Shown: one piece after another, positions 1 through 9,044 of the stretch
Position numbering within the stretch: position 1 is the first letter of the stretch
Layout of the letters: each line of letters begins with the position of its first letter
Origin: Silvimonas amylolytica
Lineage (GTDB): Bacteria > Pseudomonadota > Gammaproteobacteria > Burkholderiales > Chitinibacteraceae
Length of the DNA stretch: 64,000 nt
Direction of reading: 5' to 3'
Assembly (NCBI RefSeq): GCF_014645555.1
Contig: NZ_BMLY01000006.1
Location: 62,001-126,000 of the forward strand
Program-made: the position numbers and the translations under genes
The notes under the pieces: generated by a model
Told to the model about the DNA's origin: nothing
What the model saw: only the letters and a program-made list of their open reading frames with translations
The model's database searches: none

Positions 1-1383
1 GCGGTAACCGGTTTGCCTGATTTTACGCAACTGGTTGAAAAGGAAGGAAAAGCAGTCGTCAACGTGTCTACAACGGCGACGCTTCGGGATTCGGGCGATG
101 AGTCGGGTCTGGATGAAGACACGCTCAATCTGCTGCGTCGTTTTGGTTTTCCTGTGCCCCCATCTGCAGGTCAGCAACAGCCACGTGAGCGCACCGCGCA
201 GTCATTGGGTTCCGGGTTCGTTATTGATGCCAACGGCTATATCCTGACCAATGCCCATGTCGTGGCGCAGGCAGACTCCATCAAGGTCACGCTGACCGAC
301 AAGAAAGAATACAAGGCCACGGTGGTCGGTTCCGATACGCGTACCGACATCGCCTTGTTGAAGATCGAGGCGACCAATCTACCCAAGGTGGATCTGGGCA
401 ACTCTGATGTGCTCAAGCCTGGTCAGTGGGTTGTGGCTATTGGTTCTCCATTCGGGTTTGAGAATACGGTTACGGCTGGCATTGTCTCGGCGACGGGCCG
501 CAGATTGCTCGACGAAAACCAGACCCCGTTTATCCAGACGGATGTCGCTATCAATCCGGGTAACTCTGGTGGTCCGTTGTTTAATCTGGATGGCCAGGTG
601 GTGGGGATCAATTCCCAGATTTACAGCCGTTCTGGCGGTTTCATGGGGTTGTCGTTTTCCATTCCGATCAATGAAGCCATGAAAGTTGTGGCTGAACTCA
701 AGGCGCACGGCAAGGTGATTCGTGGGCGGATCGGTGTGGCAGTGCAATCCGTCAGTGACGATCTGGCCAAGAGCTTTGGTCTGACCAAGGCGCAGGGCGC
801 GCTGGTTTCTGCAGTCGACAAGGACGGCCCAGCCGGCAAGGCCGGCGTGAAGCCGGGTGATATCGTGCTCAAGTTCAATGGTCAGCCGGTGGAAGAGAGT
901 AGCGATCTGCCGCGTCTTGTGACCAGCACCAAACCGGGTACCACTGCCACCATGCAGATCTGGCGCGACAAGTCTGCCCGCGACGTCACTTTGACGGTGG
1001 CCACACTGGATGAGCAGGATGAAGCTGCGCCAGGCAAGCCTGGCAAGCCGGGTGGAAAGAAGAACGACGATGCGGTTTCGTCCCGGCGCTTTGGTCTGTC
1101 GCTGGTCGAACTCAACCCGCGCCAGCTCAAGCAGTTGGGTATCAAGTATGGTGTGGGCGTACAGGGGGCCAGCGGTGCGGCAATGCGCGCCGGTCTGCAG
1201 CAAGGAGATGTGATCATTGGCATTGCGGGTGCTGAGTTGACCAGTTTTGCCCAGCTCAAGCAGGCTCTGGATGCGCTCAAGCCAGCTGAAACCCTTGCTT
1301 TGCGCGTGATGCGTCAGGATGGTTCATTGTTCCTGACCATCAAGGCGCCGGAAAAAACCGACAAGGACAAACAAGCCCCATGA
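1..1383 (+). CDS. mucD: Do-like periplasmic serine protease (DegP/MucD), 5'-truncated
   Basis: This is a trypsin-like protease of the HtrA family, which degrades or refolds damaged envelope proteins in the periplasm. The reading frame is open from base 1, so the signal peptide and true start lie outside the window. Counting from an in-frame TTG at 13, the catalytic triad is His82 (TNAHVV), Asp112 (TDIALL) and Ser185 (GNSGGP). Two PDZ domains follow, at about residues 220-330 and 355-445. They are joined by a Gly/Pro/Lys-rich linker containing GKPGKPGG. The stop codon overlaps the start of the downstream glutaredoxin gene. In related bacteria this gene follows rpoE and its anti-sigma factors, which cannot be checked here. 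Family assignment is secure; the choice between MucD and DegP naming is not. Confidence 0.93.
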   Translation, partial: AVTGLPDFTQLVEKEGKAVVNVSTTATLRDSGDESGLDEDTLNLLRRFGFPVPPSAGQQQPRERTAQSLGSGFVIDANGYILTNAHVVAQADSIKVTLTDKKEYKATVVGSDTRTDIALLKIEATNLPKVDLGNSDVLKPGQWVVAIGSPFGFENTVTAGIVSATGRRLLDENQTPFIQTDVAINPGNSGGPLFNLDGQVVGINSQIYSRSGGFMGLSFSIPINEAMKVVAELKAHGKVIRGRIGVAVQSVSDDLAKSFGLTKAQGALVSAVDKDGPAGKAGVKPGDIVLKFNGQPVEESSDLPRLVTSTKPGTTATMQIWRDKSARDVTLTVATLDEQDEAAPGKPGKPGGKKNDDAVSSRRFGLSLVELNPRQLKQLGIKYGVGVQGASGAAMRAGLQQGDVIIGIAGAELTSFAQLKQALDALKPAETLALRVMRQDGSLFLTIKAPEKTDKDKQAP

Positions 1384-1634
1384 CCATGCCCATGCAACTG
1401 CGCCTTTATGGCCGGGAGTATTGCAGCTTGTGCGTGAACATGCGCGAGCAGCTTGACGTGCTTTCCCGTCAGCGCGGGTTCTGCGTGACCTGGATCGACA
1501 TTGACGATAGTGATGATCTGGAAGAGCGCTATGGTGAGCTTGTGCCAGTGCTGGCAGATAGCGCTGATACAGAAATCTGCCACTATCACCTGGACCTGGA
1601 AGCGCTCGATGCCTGGCTAGTCAAGGCACATTAA
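1380..1634 (+). CDS. Glutaredoxin-like thiol-disulfide protein (DUF836 type)
   Basis: This small 84-residue protein has a thioredoxin-fold start (LRLYGREYCSLC) with a CxxC redox pair at about residues 15-18. A short acidic alpha/beta body follows, as in the DUF836 glutaredoxin-like family. It probably acts as a cytoplasmic thiol-disulfide oxidoreductase, but no substrate is known. The ATG at 1380 overlaps the protease stop codon (ATGA), indicating translational coupling; a second in-frame ATG lies at 1386. Its position between the HtrA protease and lepA is typical of Neisseriales and related betaproteobacteria. Confidence 0.82.
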   Translation: MTMPMQLRLYGREYCSLCVNMREQLDVLSRQRGFCVTWIDIDDSDDLEERYGELVPVLADSADTEICHYHLDLEALDAWLVKAH

Positions 1635-1666
1635 GCGGAAGCGGGCGGGGCTGCCGGCCGATGTTT

Positions 1667-1695
1667 TTGTTTGCGAGCCCGATTTCCGGTAAAAT
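1667..1695 (+). promoter_or_regulatory. Candidate sigma-70 promoter ahead of lepA
   Basis: A -35-like TTGTTT (1667-1672) is separated by 17 bases from a -10-like TAAAAT (1690-1695). Transcription would start near 1702, before the hairpin at 1724-1749 and about 100 bases upstream of lepA. The boxes are imperfect and were picked by eye. Confidence 0.4.
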
Positions 1696-1723
1696 CGGTT
1701 TCAATTATCCGGCTTTCAACCGA

Positions 1724-1749
1724 GGGGCACGCAGGGCGTGCCCCTTTTT
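1724..1749 (+). terminator. Rho-independent terminator or attenuator in the lepA leader
   Basis: A 9-bp perfect stem (GGGGCACGC / GCGTGCCCC) has a 3-base loop and is followed by five T residues. It can end the protease-glutaredoxin transcript. Because a likely promoter lies just upstream, it may also attenuate transcription into lepA. Confidence 0.75.
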
Positions 1750-1800
1750 GCAGTTGCACGGCGTAGCGGCCCACTGCCCTTAGGTTATTGAACTTACTCG

Positions 1801-3594
1801 ATGAAGCACATTCGCAATTTCTCCATCATTGCCCACATTGACCATGGCAAGTCGACGCTGGCAGACCGTTTTATCCAGTTTTGTGGCGGCCTCGAAGCGC
1901 GCGAGATGTCCGAGCAAGTGCTCGACTCGATGGACATCGAAAAAGAGCGAGGCATTACCATCAAGGCCCAGACCGCAGCGCTGACCTACAAGGCACGTGA
2001 TGGTCAGGTCTACAACCTGAATTTGATCGACACCCCGGGGCACGTTGACTTCAGTTATGAAGTCAGCCGTTCGCTGGCCGCCTGTGAAGGGGCATTGCTG
2101 GTGGTTGATGCCTCACAGGGGGTGGAAGCCCAGACTGTTGCCAACTGCTACACCGCCATTGAGCAAGGTGTGGAAGTCGTTGCGGTCTTGAACAAAATTG
2201 ACTTGCCCGCTGCAGAGCCCGAGCGCGTAATCCAGGAAATTGAAGATATCGTTGGTATCGAAGCCACTGAGGCCGTGCGTGCATCGGCCAAAAACGGCAT
2301 CGGTATTGAAGACATTCTGGAAGAGGTGGTGCGTCGTGTCCCGGCACCTTTGGGCAATCCGGATGGCCCCCTCAAGGCGCTGATCATTGACTCCTGGTTT
2401 GACAACTATGTGGGCGTGATCATGCTGGTGCGCGTGGTCGATGGCGAACTGCGCCCGAAGGACAAGATTCTGTTCATGTCGACCAAGGCACAGCATCTGT
2501 GTGAACAAGTCGGCGTGTTTACGCCCAAATCGATCCAGCGTGATGTATTGCGTGCCGGTGAAGTGGGTTTTGTGATTGCTGGCATCAAGGAATTGGCCAG
2601 TGCCAAGGTCGGCGATACGGTGACGCTGGTGAAGCCGGCTGCTGAAGAGCCACTGCCGGGCTTCAAGGAAGTCAAATCGCAGGTGTTCGCCGGTTTGTAT
2701 CCGGTAGAAAGCCATGACTTTGAAGCGCTGCGTGAATCGCTGGAAAAGCTCCAGTTGAACGATGCATCGCTCCATTTCGAACCAGAAGTCTCTCAGGCTC
2801 TAGGTTTTGGTTTCCGCTGTGGTTTCCTTGGTTTGTTGCACCTGGAAATCGTACAGGAACGCCTTGAGCGCGAATTCGATATGGACCTCATCACCACGGC
2901 GCCGACCGTGGTGTACGAAGTGCTGATGAAAGACGGCACGGTGGTTGAAGTGGAAAACCCGTCCAAGCTGCCGGATCCGGGCAAGGTTGAGGAAATCCGT
3001 GAGCCGATTATTACCTCAACCATCCTTGTGCCGCAGGATTACGTGGGCGCAGTCATGACGCTGTGTAACCAGAAGCGCGGTGCCCAACGCAACATGCAGT
3101 ACATGGGTCGCCAGGTCATGCTGACCTACGATCTGCCCATGGCCGAAGTCGTGATGGATTTCTTTGACAAGCTCAAGTCGGTTTCGCGCGGGTATGCCTC
3201 GCTGGACTATGACTTCAAGGAATTCCGCGCTGATGATCTGGTCAAGCTGGATGTGCTGGTGAATGGCGAACGCGTTGATGCGCTCAGTCTGATCGTGCAC
3301 CGCGCCAGTTCTATCTATCGTGGCCGCGAGCTGGTTTCCAAAATGCGGGAACTCATTCCACGCCAGATGTTCGATATTGCCATTCAGGCAGCGATCGGCG
3401 CGCACATTATTGCGCGTGAAACCGTAAAAGCCATGCGTAAAGACGTGCTGGCAAAATGTTACGGTGGCGATATTACCCGCAAGAAAAAGCTGCTTGAGAA
3501 ACAGAAAGCAGGTAAAAAGCGCATGAAACAGGTAGGTAACGTGGAAATCCCGCAAGAGGCTTTCCTCGCGATCTTGCAAGTCAGCGACAAATAA
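1801..3594 (+). CDS. lepA: Elongation factor 4 (back-translocating GTPase)
   Basis: LepA is a ribosome-bound GTPase of the translation factor family, implicated in back-translocation and in efficient initiation and ribosome assembly. The 597-residue length is normal. The G1 motif AHIDHGKS is at residues 11-18, DTPGH at 77-81 and NKID at 131-134. The C-terminal basic region unique to LepA is intact and ends with a lysine-rich stretch ([14 protein letters not shown]). It is followed after 82 bases by lepB, the usual partner gene in proteobacteria. There is no sign of disruption. Confidence 0.98.
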   Translation: MKHIRNFSIIAHIDHGKSTLADRFIQFCGGLEAREMSEQVLDSMDIEKERGITIKAQTAALTYKARDGQVYNLNLIDTPGHVDFSYEVSRSLAACEGALLVVDASQGVEAQTVANCYTAIEQGVEVVAVLNKIDLPAAEPERVIQEIEDIVGIEATEAVRASAKNGIGIEDILEEVVRRVPAPLGNPDGPLKALIIDSWFDNYVGVIMLVRVVDGELRPKDKILFMSTKAQHLCEQVGVFTPKSIQRDVLRAGEVGFVIAGIKELASAKVGDTVTLVKPAAEEPLPGFKEVKSQVFAGLYPVESHDFEALRESLEKLQLNDASLHFEPEVSQALGFGFRCGFLGLLHLEIVQERLEREFDMDLITTAPTVVYEVLMKDGTVVEVENPSKLPDPGKVEEIREPIITSTILVPQDYVGAVMTLCNQKRGAQRNMQYMGRQVMLTYDLPMAEVVMDFFDKLKSVSRGYASLDYDFKEFRADDLVKLDVLVNGERVDALSLIVHRASSIYRGRELVSKMRELIPRQMFDIAIQAAIGAHIIARETVKAMRKDVLAKCYGGDITRKKKLLEKQKAGKKRMKQVGNVEIPQEAFLAILQVSDK

Positions 3595-3676
3595 ACAGTA
3601 CAAACATCGTCAACTGCACGTGCCGGCGGGGTGTTGAGCTCCGCTTGTTTCAATCCAATCCAATACAAGGTTTCTG

Positions 3677-4639
3677 ATGAACTGGCTTTTAATCGGCATC
3701 GTGGTGACTTTGCTTGGCCCGGTCATGATCGCGCTGGGCAGCAAGCAGCAACGTACTGGTCCGGAAGCGCCGCAACTGGTGCAGTACGGATACCTTTTTG
3801 CCATTGTGGGTGTGTTCATCCTGCTGGTGCAGTACATGTCGATCGCTGCGGCGATGCTGGTATTCGTCATCCTGACCGGTATTGTGTGGGCACTGGACAA
3901 GTTTGTACTGGGCAAAAAACGCGGTTCGGCTGCGGTGCCCGACTGGGTCGAATACGGTCGTGGGTTCTTCCCGGTTATCCTGGTGGTGTTCCTGCTGCGC
4001 TCGTTCTTGATTGAGCCTTATCAGATTCCGTCATCCTCCATGCGCCCTGGTCTTGTAGTGGGCGATTTCATCGTGGTTAACAAGTTTGCTTACGGTTTGC
4101 GTGTACCGGTGCTGAACAACGTGTTTGTTCCGGTAGGCAAGCCCCAGCACGGTGATGTGATGGTGTTCAATTACCCGGAAAATCCGGCGGTCAATTACAT
4201 CAAGCGCACTATTGGTGTACCGGGTGACACGGTCGAGTATCGTCACAAACGCCTGACCATAAATGGTCAACCGGTGCCTACTCAGGACGCCGGAACGCTT
4301 GATTACGTCGAAGATGGCGTGCAACTGGTACGGAATAAACAGTTTCTGGAAAAGCAGGGCGAGCATGTCTACAACACGCTCGAAGCCATTGAGAATCCGC
4401 CGTACGTAATGCTTTCGGAGGTGCGTGACTTTCCGTACCGCGAAAACTGCCGCTATGATGACGAGGGTTTTAGCTGCAAGGTACCGGACGGGTATTACTT
4501 CATGATGGGCGACAACCGCGACCACTCTGCGGATAGCCGTTATTGGGGTTTTGTACCGGATAAATACGTGGTGGGCAAGGCGTTCCTGGTGTGGTTCAAC
4601 CCCAAGCAGTTGAGCCGTGTTGGTACCGTCATTCACTAA
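3677..4639 (+). CDS. lepB: Signal peptidase I
   Basis: This is the inner-membrane serine protease that removes signal peptides from exported proteins using a Ser-Lys dyad. The 320-residue protein has two N-terminal hydrophobic segments (about 1-20 and 38-73) and a third before the catalytic domain (about 96-112). The nucleophile is Ser121 in the PSSSM motif and the general base is Lys176 in YIKRTIG. The conserved box MGDNRDHSADSRYWG lies near the C-terminus. The gene sits between lepA and the DUF4845 gene, matching the conserved lepA-lepB-rnc-era order. Confidence 0.97.
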   Translation: MNWLLIGIVVTLLGPVMIALGSKQQRTGPEAPQLVQYGYLFAIVGVFILLVQYMSIAAAMLVFVILTGIVWALDKFVLGKKRGSAAVPDWVEYGRGFFPVILVVFLLRSFLIEPYQIPSSSMRPGLVVGDFIVVNKFAYGLRVPVLNNVFVPVGKPQHGDVMVFNYPENPAVNYIKRTIGVPGDTVEYRHKRLTINGQPVPTQDAGTLDYVEDGVQLVRNKQFLEKQGEHVYNTLEAIENPPYVMLSEVRDFPYRENCRYDDEGFSCKVPDGYYFMMGDNRDHSADSRYWGFVPDKYVVGKAFLVWFNPKQLSRVGTVIH

Positions 4640-4709
4640 ACTGCATAGCCGCACAGGGCTGTTTGCCAACCGGGCAGAATGATCCGGGGGCATAGAAGGG
4701 GATATAAAA

Positions 4710-5078
4710 ATGCGCAAGCAAGCGGGGTTGTCGTTTTTCGGATTTGTCATCGTGGCTATTGTTGTGGCTGCGGTAGCAGTCACTGCGTTTAAAGCTGTTC
4801 CGGCGTGGATTGAATACTTCAACGTCCAGAAGACAATTAGCACTCTCGTGAAGGAAGAGGCAGGCGCTTCCCCTGCGGACATCCGCGCTTCGTTTAGCCG
4901 CCACTCGCAAATCAGTGATATGGATTCGGTCAAGCCGGAAGACCTCAAAATCAGTCAAGGGGGTGGTGTGACGACCATTAGTGTCAGCTATGAGCGCGTA
5001 GTGCCGCTGGTAGGCAATTGCAGCTTGTTGTTCACTTTTGATGTTTCCAAATCGAGTGGCGCTTCGGCAGGTCAGTAA
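4710..5078 (+). CDS. DUF4845 membrane-anchored protein
   Basis: This 122-residue protein has a single N-terminal membrane segment (about residues 9-30, FGFVIVAIVVAAVAVTAF) after a short basic head. A small soluble domain follows, probably periplasmic. It matches the DUF4845 family, which in beta- and gammaproteobacteria lies between lepB and rnc. No function is established. The pattern of a hydrophobic start and short body resembles a pilin-like anchor, but no prepilin cleavage motif is evident. It ends only 3 bases before the rnc start, so it is surely co-transcribed. Confidence 0.85.
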   Translation: MRKQAGLSFFGFVIVAIVVAAVAVTAFKAVPAWIEYFNVQKTISTLVKEEAGASPADIRASFSRHSQISDMDSVKPEDLKISQGGGVTTISVSYERVVPLVGNCSLLFTFDVSKSSGASAGQ

Positions 5079-5081
5079 ACA

Positions 5082-5792
5082 GTGTCCATTGTTCTTCCTC
5101 CAGAGCACCTGCAAAAGGTGCTCGGTTATTCCTTTTCTGATCCACGCTTGATCAAACAGGCGTTGACGCATCGCAGCTTTGCTTCTACCCACAATGAGCG
5201 TCTCGAGTTTGTTGGTGATGCAGTGCTGAACGCCGTGGTCGGGCGCGCTTTGTTTATTCATTTTCCAAAGCTGAACGAAGGCGAACTGTCACGACTGCGT
5301 GCCAGTCTTGTGCGGCAAGAGTCGCTGGCTAATGTGGCCAGCGAACTCAACCTGGGCGACTATCTGTGGTTGGGAGAAGGCGAGCTTAAGAGCGGTGGTC
5401 ATCGCCGGCCGTCTATACTGGCGGATGCGCTGGAGGCCATTTTTGGTGCGGCGTGGCTTGATGGCGGCTTTGAAGCCGCGCAAGGCATGATTGAGCGCCT
5501 GTTTGTGAGCCGCATCGAGTCCATTGACCCGGCTCGTGCGCTCAAAGACCCGAAAACCGCGCTGCAAGAATGGCTGCAGGCGCGTCACCATGCGTTGCCG
5601 ATTTACGAAGTGGTGCGCCAGGAGGGTGAATCGCCCAACCTGGTATTCGAGATGTCATGCAGCATTCCTGCGCTGAAAGTCACTACACTGGCGCAAGGCC
5701 CGAGCCGGCGTTCAGCAGAACAACTTGCCGCGGGTGAAGCACTGGGTATGCTGAAAGAGAAGTACCCAGGCAAGGCGCCCAAGCGCGCTTGA
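5082..5792 (+). CDS. rnc: Ribonuclease III
   Basis: RNase III is a double-strand-specific endoribonuclease that processes rRNA precursors and structured mRNAs. The 236-residue protein carries the signature [10 protein letters not shown] at residues 39-48. The metal-binding acidic residues correspond to Glu42, Asp46, Asp114 and Glu117. A dsRNA-binding domain occupies the C-terminal 70 residues and ends in a lysine-rich tail. The start is GTG at 5082, 3 bases after the DUF4845 stop. A GC-rich hairpin (CCGGCCT / AGGCCGG) follows the stop near 5800 but lacks a T-run. Confidence 0.97.
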   Translation: MSIVLPPEHLQKVLGYSFSDPRLIKQALTHRSFASTHNERLEFVGDAVLNAVVGRALFIHFPKLNEGELSRLRASLVRQESLANVASELNLGDYLWLGEGELKSGGHRRPSILADALEAIFGAAWLDGGFEAAQGMIERLFVSRIESIDPARALKDPKTALQEWLQARHHALPIYEVVRQEGESPNLVFEMSCSIPALKVTTLAQGPSRRSAEQLAAGEALGMLKEKYPGKAPKRA

Positions 5793-5862
5793 GAGTCGGC
5801 CCGGCCTCAGAAGGCCGGTACTGACTCAATCCCCCAATTCAATATCAAGTCTGGAGCCCGTT

Positions 5863-6798
5863 ATGGCTGATTCCGATTTCGTTGCTGGCCCGGAGAGTGC
5901 CGCAGGGTTCCGTTGTGGTTTTGTCGCCATCGTGGGCCGTCCTAATGTGGGCAAGTCCACGTTGATGAACCATCTGATCGGACAGAAGATCAGTATTACT
6001 TCGCGCAAGGCGCAAACGACGCGCCATCGCATCACGGGTGTGTATACCACTGAAGCGGCGCAGTTCGTTTTTGTTGACACGCCTGGTTTCCAGACCAAAT
6101 ACAAAAACGCATTGAATGATGCGATGAACCGTAATGTGACCACAACGCTGGCCGACGTGGACGCAGTGCTGTTCCTGGTAGAGGCGGGCCAGTTTGGTGC
6201 TGCCGATGAAGCCGTGCTCAAGCTTCTGCCGAAACACCGCCCGGTTCTGCTGGTGATCACCAAGATCGATCAGTTGCCGCAAAAAGAAGCTTTGCTACCG
6301 TTCATTGAAAAAATTGCCGAACGGTTCGAGTTTCATGCGATTGTCCCTGTTTCGGCCCTGCGCGCCCAGCAACTGGATGTCTTGCTGCAAACGGTACAGC
6401 CTTTGTTGCCTGAGTCGGTGCCGATGTATCCGGAAGATCACATCACGGATCGCAACTCACGCTTTCTGGCCGCTGAGATTGTTCGTGAAAAGCTCTTTCG
6501 CATGCTGGGCGACGAACTGCCCTATGCCATGACGGTGGAAATCGAGAAGTTCGACGAAGAAACCATGCGAGACGGTCGCCCGTTGTATCGCATCTACGCG
6601 GCGGTGCTGGTTGATCGTGATGGCCAAAAAGCGATCCTGATCGGCAAGAATGGTGAAAAGCTCAAGCGGATTGCCACCGAGTCTCGCCAGGATATGGAAA
6701 AGCTCTTTGATGCCAAGGTTTATCTGGAAGTCTGGGTCAAGGTCAAAAGCGGCTGGGCGGACGACACCCGCGTATTGCGCCAGCAAGGCTTTGAATAA
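5863..6798 (+). CDS. era: GTPase Era
   Basis: Era is an essential GTPase that binds the 3' end of 16S rRNA and assists 30S subunit assembly. The P-loop GRPNVGKS is at residues 25-32, the G3 motif DTPG is in VDTPGFQ, and the G4 motif is TKID. A C-terminal KH domain includes the GxxG-type loop [11 protein letters not shown]. The 311-residue length is normal, with a slightly longer N-terminus (about 15 extra residues) than the E. coli protein. It lies downstream of rnc, the classical rnc-era-recO arrangement. Confidence 0.97.
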   Translation: MADSDFVAGPESAAGFRCGFVAIVGRPNVGKSTLMNHLIGQKISITSRKAQTTRHRITGVYTTEAAQFVFVDTPGFQTKYKNALNDAMNRNVTTTLADVDAVLFLVEAGQFGAADEAVLKLLPKHRPVLLVITKIDQLPQKEALLPFIEKIAERFEFHAIVPVSALRAQQLDVLLQTVQPLLPESVPMYPEDHITDRNSRFLAAEIVREKLFRMLGDELPYAMTVEIEKFDEETMRDGRPLYRIYAAVLVDRDGQKAILIGKNGEKLKRIATESRQDMEKLFDAKVYLEVWVKVKSGWADDTRVLRQQGFE

Positions 6799-6822
6799 AC
6801 CGGTTGCGCGTGGAGCCTTGAT

Positions 6823-7599
6823 TTGGCGCGACGCCCGGCTGGTTCTCCCCCCAAAGTGTCCCGTACCCGCGGTGGCAAAGGCCAGCCGCGCGTCGACACA
6901 CAACCCGTCTTTATCCTGCATCAGTACGCATGGCGAGAAACCAGCCGGCTGATTGAGGTGTTCTCACGCGACTACGGTCGTATCTCTATTGCCGCGCGTG
7001 GCGTGCAACGGCCAGGTTCACAACTCAGAGGCACGCTCCTGGCTTTTCAGCCCTTGCTGATGTCCTGGTTTGGTGGCGCTGAGGTCAAAACACTGCATGC
7101 GGCGGAATGGCAGGGCGGTATCACCCAGCCCTCAGGGCTTTCATTATTGTGCGGGTTCTACCTGAACGAATTGCTGGTGCGGTTGATGCCGCGTGAAGAA
7201 CCCCAGCCCGTCCTGTTTGCCGCTTATTACGAGGCGATCCGTGACCTGGCGGGTTTGCCAACAGAAGCCGGTAGCGCGGTCGAGCCAGTTTTGCGTGGGT
7301 TCGAACTTAAATTGCTCACGGAACTCGGATATGGCGTAGATCTTGCTCACGATACTGCGGGTAGGGATGTGCAAGCCGACCAACAATATGACTTTGTCGC
7401 AGGTCAGGGATTAATACTTGCTGACAACGGACGAGGTCGCTTCGATGGCGCTGTGCTGCAGGAACTGGCAGCGGGTCGGCTGGCTGACGAGCGTGTTCTC
7501 GCTCAAGGCAAGCTCCTGATGCGACAAGCGCTGACTGTCGCATTGGGTGACGCGCCTTTGCATACCCGGCAGCTGTTGCTGGACTTGCAGCGTATCTGA
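6823..7599 (+). CDS. recO: DNA repair protein RecO
   Basis: RecO works with RecR in loading RecA onto SSB-coated single-stranded DNA during gap repair. The protein has the N-terminal OB-fold block (FILHQYAWRETSRLIEVFSRDYGRISIAARG) typical of RecO and a helical C-terminal domain. I chose the TTG at 6823 because GGAG at 6812-6815 is well placed. That gives 258 residues with a basic, Pro/Gly-rich extension of about 25 residues before the conserved domain. A GTG at 6856 is a possible shorter start. The zinc-binding cysteines of some RecO proteins are absent. Confidence 0.92.
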   Translation: MARRPAGSPPKVSRTRGGKGQPRVDTQPVFILHQYAWRETSRLIEVFSRDYGRISIAARGVQRPGSQLRGTLLAFQPLLMSWFGGAEVKTLHAAEWQGGITQPSGLSLLCGFYLNELLVRLMPREEPQPVLFAAYYEAIRDLAGLPTEAGSAVEPVLRGFELKLLTELGYGVDLAHDTAGRDVQADQQYDFVAGQGLILADNGRGRFDGAVLQELAAGRLADERVLAQGKLLMRQALTVALGDAPLHTRQLLLDLQRI

Positions 7600-7760
7600 T
7601 CCGCCGGGGGCGGCAATACAGGCGGATGTCTGATTGCAGCTTGGGTGCGGGGCGCGAGTGGCTTATGATAAAAGTGTCAGTTTGTCGAAGAGAGGGTGGA
7701 TGCCATATTGGCAACGTATCTTTTTTCGGCTGAACAGCATTGCTGCGGAGAGACTGTTTT

Positions 7761-8531
7761 ATGGCTGGTGACCTTTCGCTTGGCGTAAATATTGATCACG
7801 TTGCAACCCTGCGCAACGCACGTGATGCCCGTTATCCCAGCCCGGTGTTCGCCGCCCAGGTGGCAGAGCAGGCCGGTGCGGATCACATTACCGTGCATCT
7901 GCGTGAAGACCGTCGCCATGTGGGCGATGAGGACGTCAGGCTGATCAAGGCTTTGTTGCAGACGCGCATGAATCTGCAAATGGCGCTCAATCCATCTTTG
8001 CTGGATTTTGTTCTCGGCATTGCGCCGCAGGATGTGTGCCTGGTCCCGGCCGATGGCGATCAGCAGGGTAGCTCGCATGGGCTTGATGTGCGTGGCAACA
8101 AAGCCGAGGTGGGCGAGTACATCAAAAAACTCAGCGCAGCTGGCGTCAGAACCAGTGTCTTGCTGGCGCCAGACTTCGAGCAGATCCGCCTGGCCCATGC
8201 GCTGGGCGCGCAAGCGATCGAGCTTGATACAGGCAGGTACGCAGCCGCACTTGATCGCCGGGCCAGAGAGACGGAATATGCGCGGGTCAAGGTGGCTGCG
8301 GAATATGCCGCTAATCTGGGCCTGGTGGTTTCCGCCGGGCATGGTTTGAACTATCACAATGCAGAGCCCATTGCCGCCATTGCTCAGGTTTCTGAACTGA
8401 ACATTGGCCACGCTATCATTGCGCATGCATTGATTGTCGGGTTGCCGACGGCTGTGCGTGAAATGAAAATGTTGATGATCCGTGCGCGTTTAACCAGCAA
8501 GCGCGAATTGCCGGACGATGACGAAAACTGA
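7761..8531 (+). CDS. pdxJ: PdxJ-family protein with altered active site (annotated role: pyridoxine 5'-phosphate synthase)
   Basis: PdxJ condenses deoxyxylulose 5-phosphate with 3-amino-2-oxopropyl phosphate to form pyridoxine 5'-phosphate in vitamin B6 synthesis. The 256-residue TIM barrel is full length and starts at ATG 7761 with GGAGAG upstream. Conserved features include VNIDH (residues 9-13), Arg21, His46 in TVHLREDRRH, Glu154, AGHG with His194, and LNIGHAI. Two blocks differ from the family. The catalytic Glu in RMNLEMA is Gln73 here, and the phosphate-substrate loop usually written PEKRQEVTTEGG is PADGDQQGSSHG (residues 96-107). The reading frame through both blocks is clean, so these are substitutions rather than a frameshift. 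Its place after recO is the orthologous locus, but the usual downstream acpS is missing. The reaction it performs is therefore uncertain. Confidence 0.85.
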   Translation: MAGDLSLGVNIDHVATLRNARDARYPSPVFAAQVAEQAGADHITVHLREDRRHVGDEDVRLIKALLQTRMNLQMALNPSLLDFVLGIAPQDVCLVPADGDQQGSSHGLDVRGNKAEVGEYIKKLSAAGVRTSVLLAPDFEQIRLAHALGAQAIELDTGRYAAALDRRARETEYARVKVAAEYAANLGLVVSAGHGLNYHNAEPIAAIAQVSELNIGHAIIAHALIVGLPTAVREMKMLMIRARLTSKRELPDDDEN

Positions 8532-8601
8532 AGCACTGAACTTCCATCGCTTGCGTCAGGTCGCAGTAGTCTGGGTCGACGTAGCGGATGTAAACAAAGC
8601 G

Positions 8602-8613
8602 CCTGTTAACAGG
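8602..8613. promoter_or_regulatory. Perfect 12-bp palindrome between pdxJ and the STAS gene
   Basis: CCTGTTAACAGG is a perfect palindrome and is followed by TTTTG. It could be a protein-binding site ahead of the STAS gene or a weak terminator for pdxJ. Nothing else in the window identifies a binding protein. Confidence 0.25.
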
Positions 8614-8653
8614 TTTTGATTACTGAACAAGCCAGCCAATTTCAGGGGGTGCC

Positions 8654-9022
8654 ATGATCAGCGTTACCCATGAGCCAGGTTATGTATCGGTAGCGGTTTT
8701 CAATGAATTTACCGTGCACGATTTTCGTCAGTTTGAAGATGACGTGCGCTACAAGATTAATTTTGAGGGCAAACCCAATCTCTTGTTCGACATGACCGCC
8801 ATGGTGCGCTACACGCTGGACATGGCGGTTGAGGAATACAAGTTTGCCAAAACGCATCGCAACGATTTCGGCCGGGTTGCCGTTGTAACCACTGACCAGT
8901 GGGTGGCCTGGTCCGCGTGGGTGAACACGTTGTTCTCCGAAGCGCGTATCGAAATCTTTGATAACCTGGAAGAAGCCGTTAACTGGGTACGCCAGGACGG
9001 AACACAAGGCGCAGCCGCGTAA
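8654..9022 (+). CDS. SpoIIAA-like STAS/SEC14-type protein
   Basis: This 122-residue protein has the alternating beta/alpha pattern and aromatic-rich core of the SpoIIAA-like family (STAS/SEC14 fold). The motif LLFDMTAM lies near residue 45 and a DNLEEAVNWV helix is at the end. Members are thought to bind small lipophilic molecules or act as partner-switch domains; no specific role is known. The start ATG at 8654 is preceded by AGGGGG. It lies 22 bases upstream of the large PilZ-like gene and is probably co-transcribed with it, which may hint at a shared signalling role. Confidence 0.72.
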   Translation: MISVTHEPGYVSVAVFNEFTVHDFRQFEDDVRYKINFEGKPNLLFDMTAMVRYTLDMAVEEYKFAKTHRNDFGRVAVVTTDQWVAWSAWVNTLFSEARIEIFDNLEEAVNWVRQDGTQGAAA

Positions 9023-9044
9023 GACGGTCAAGCACAGGAAAACC

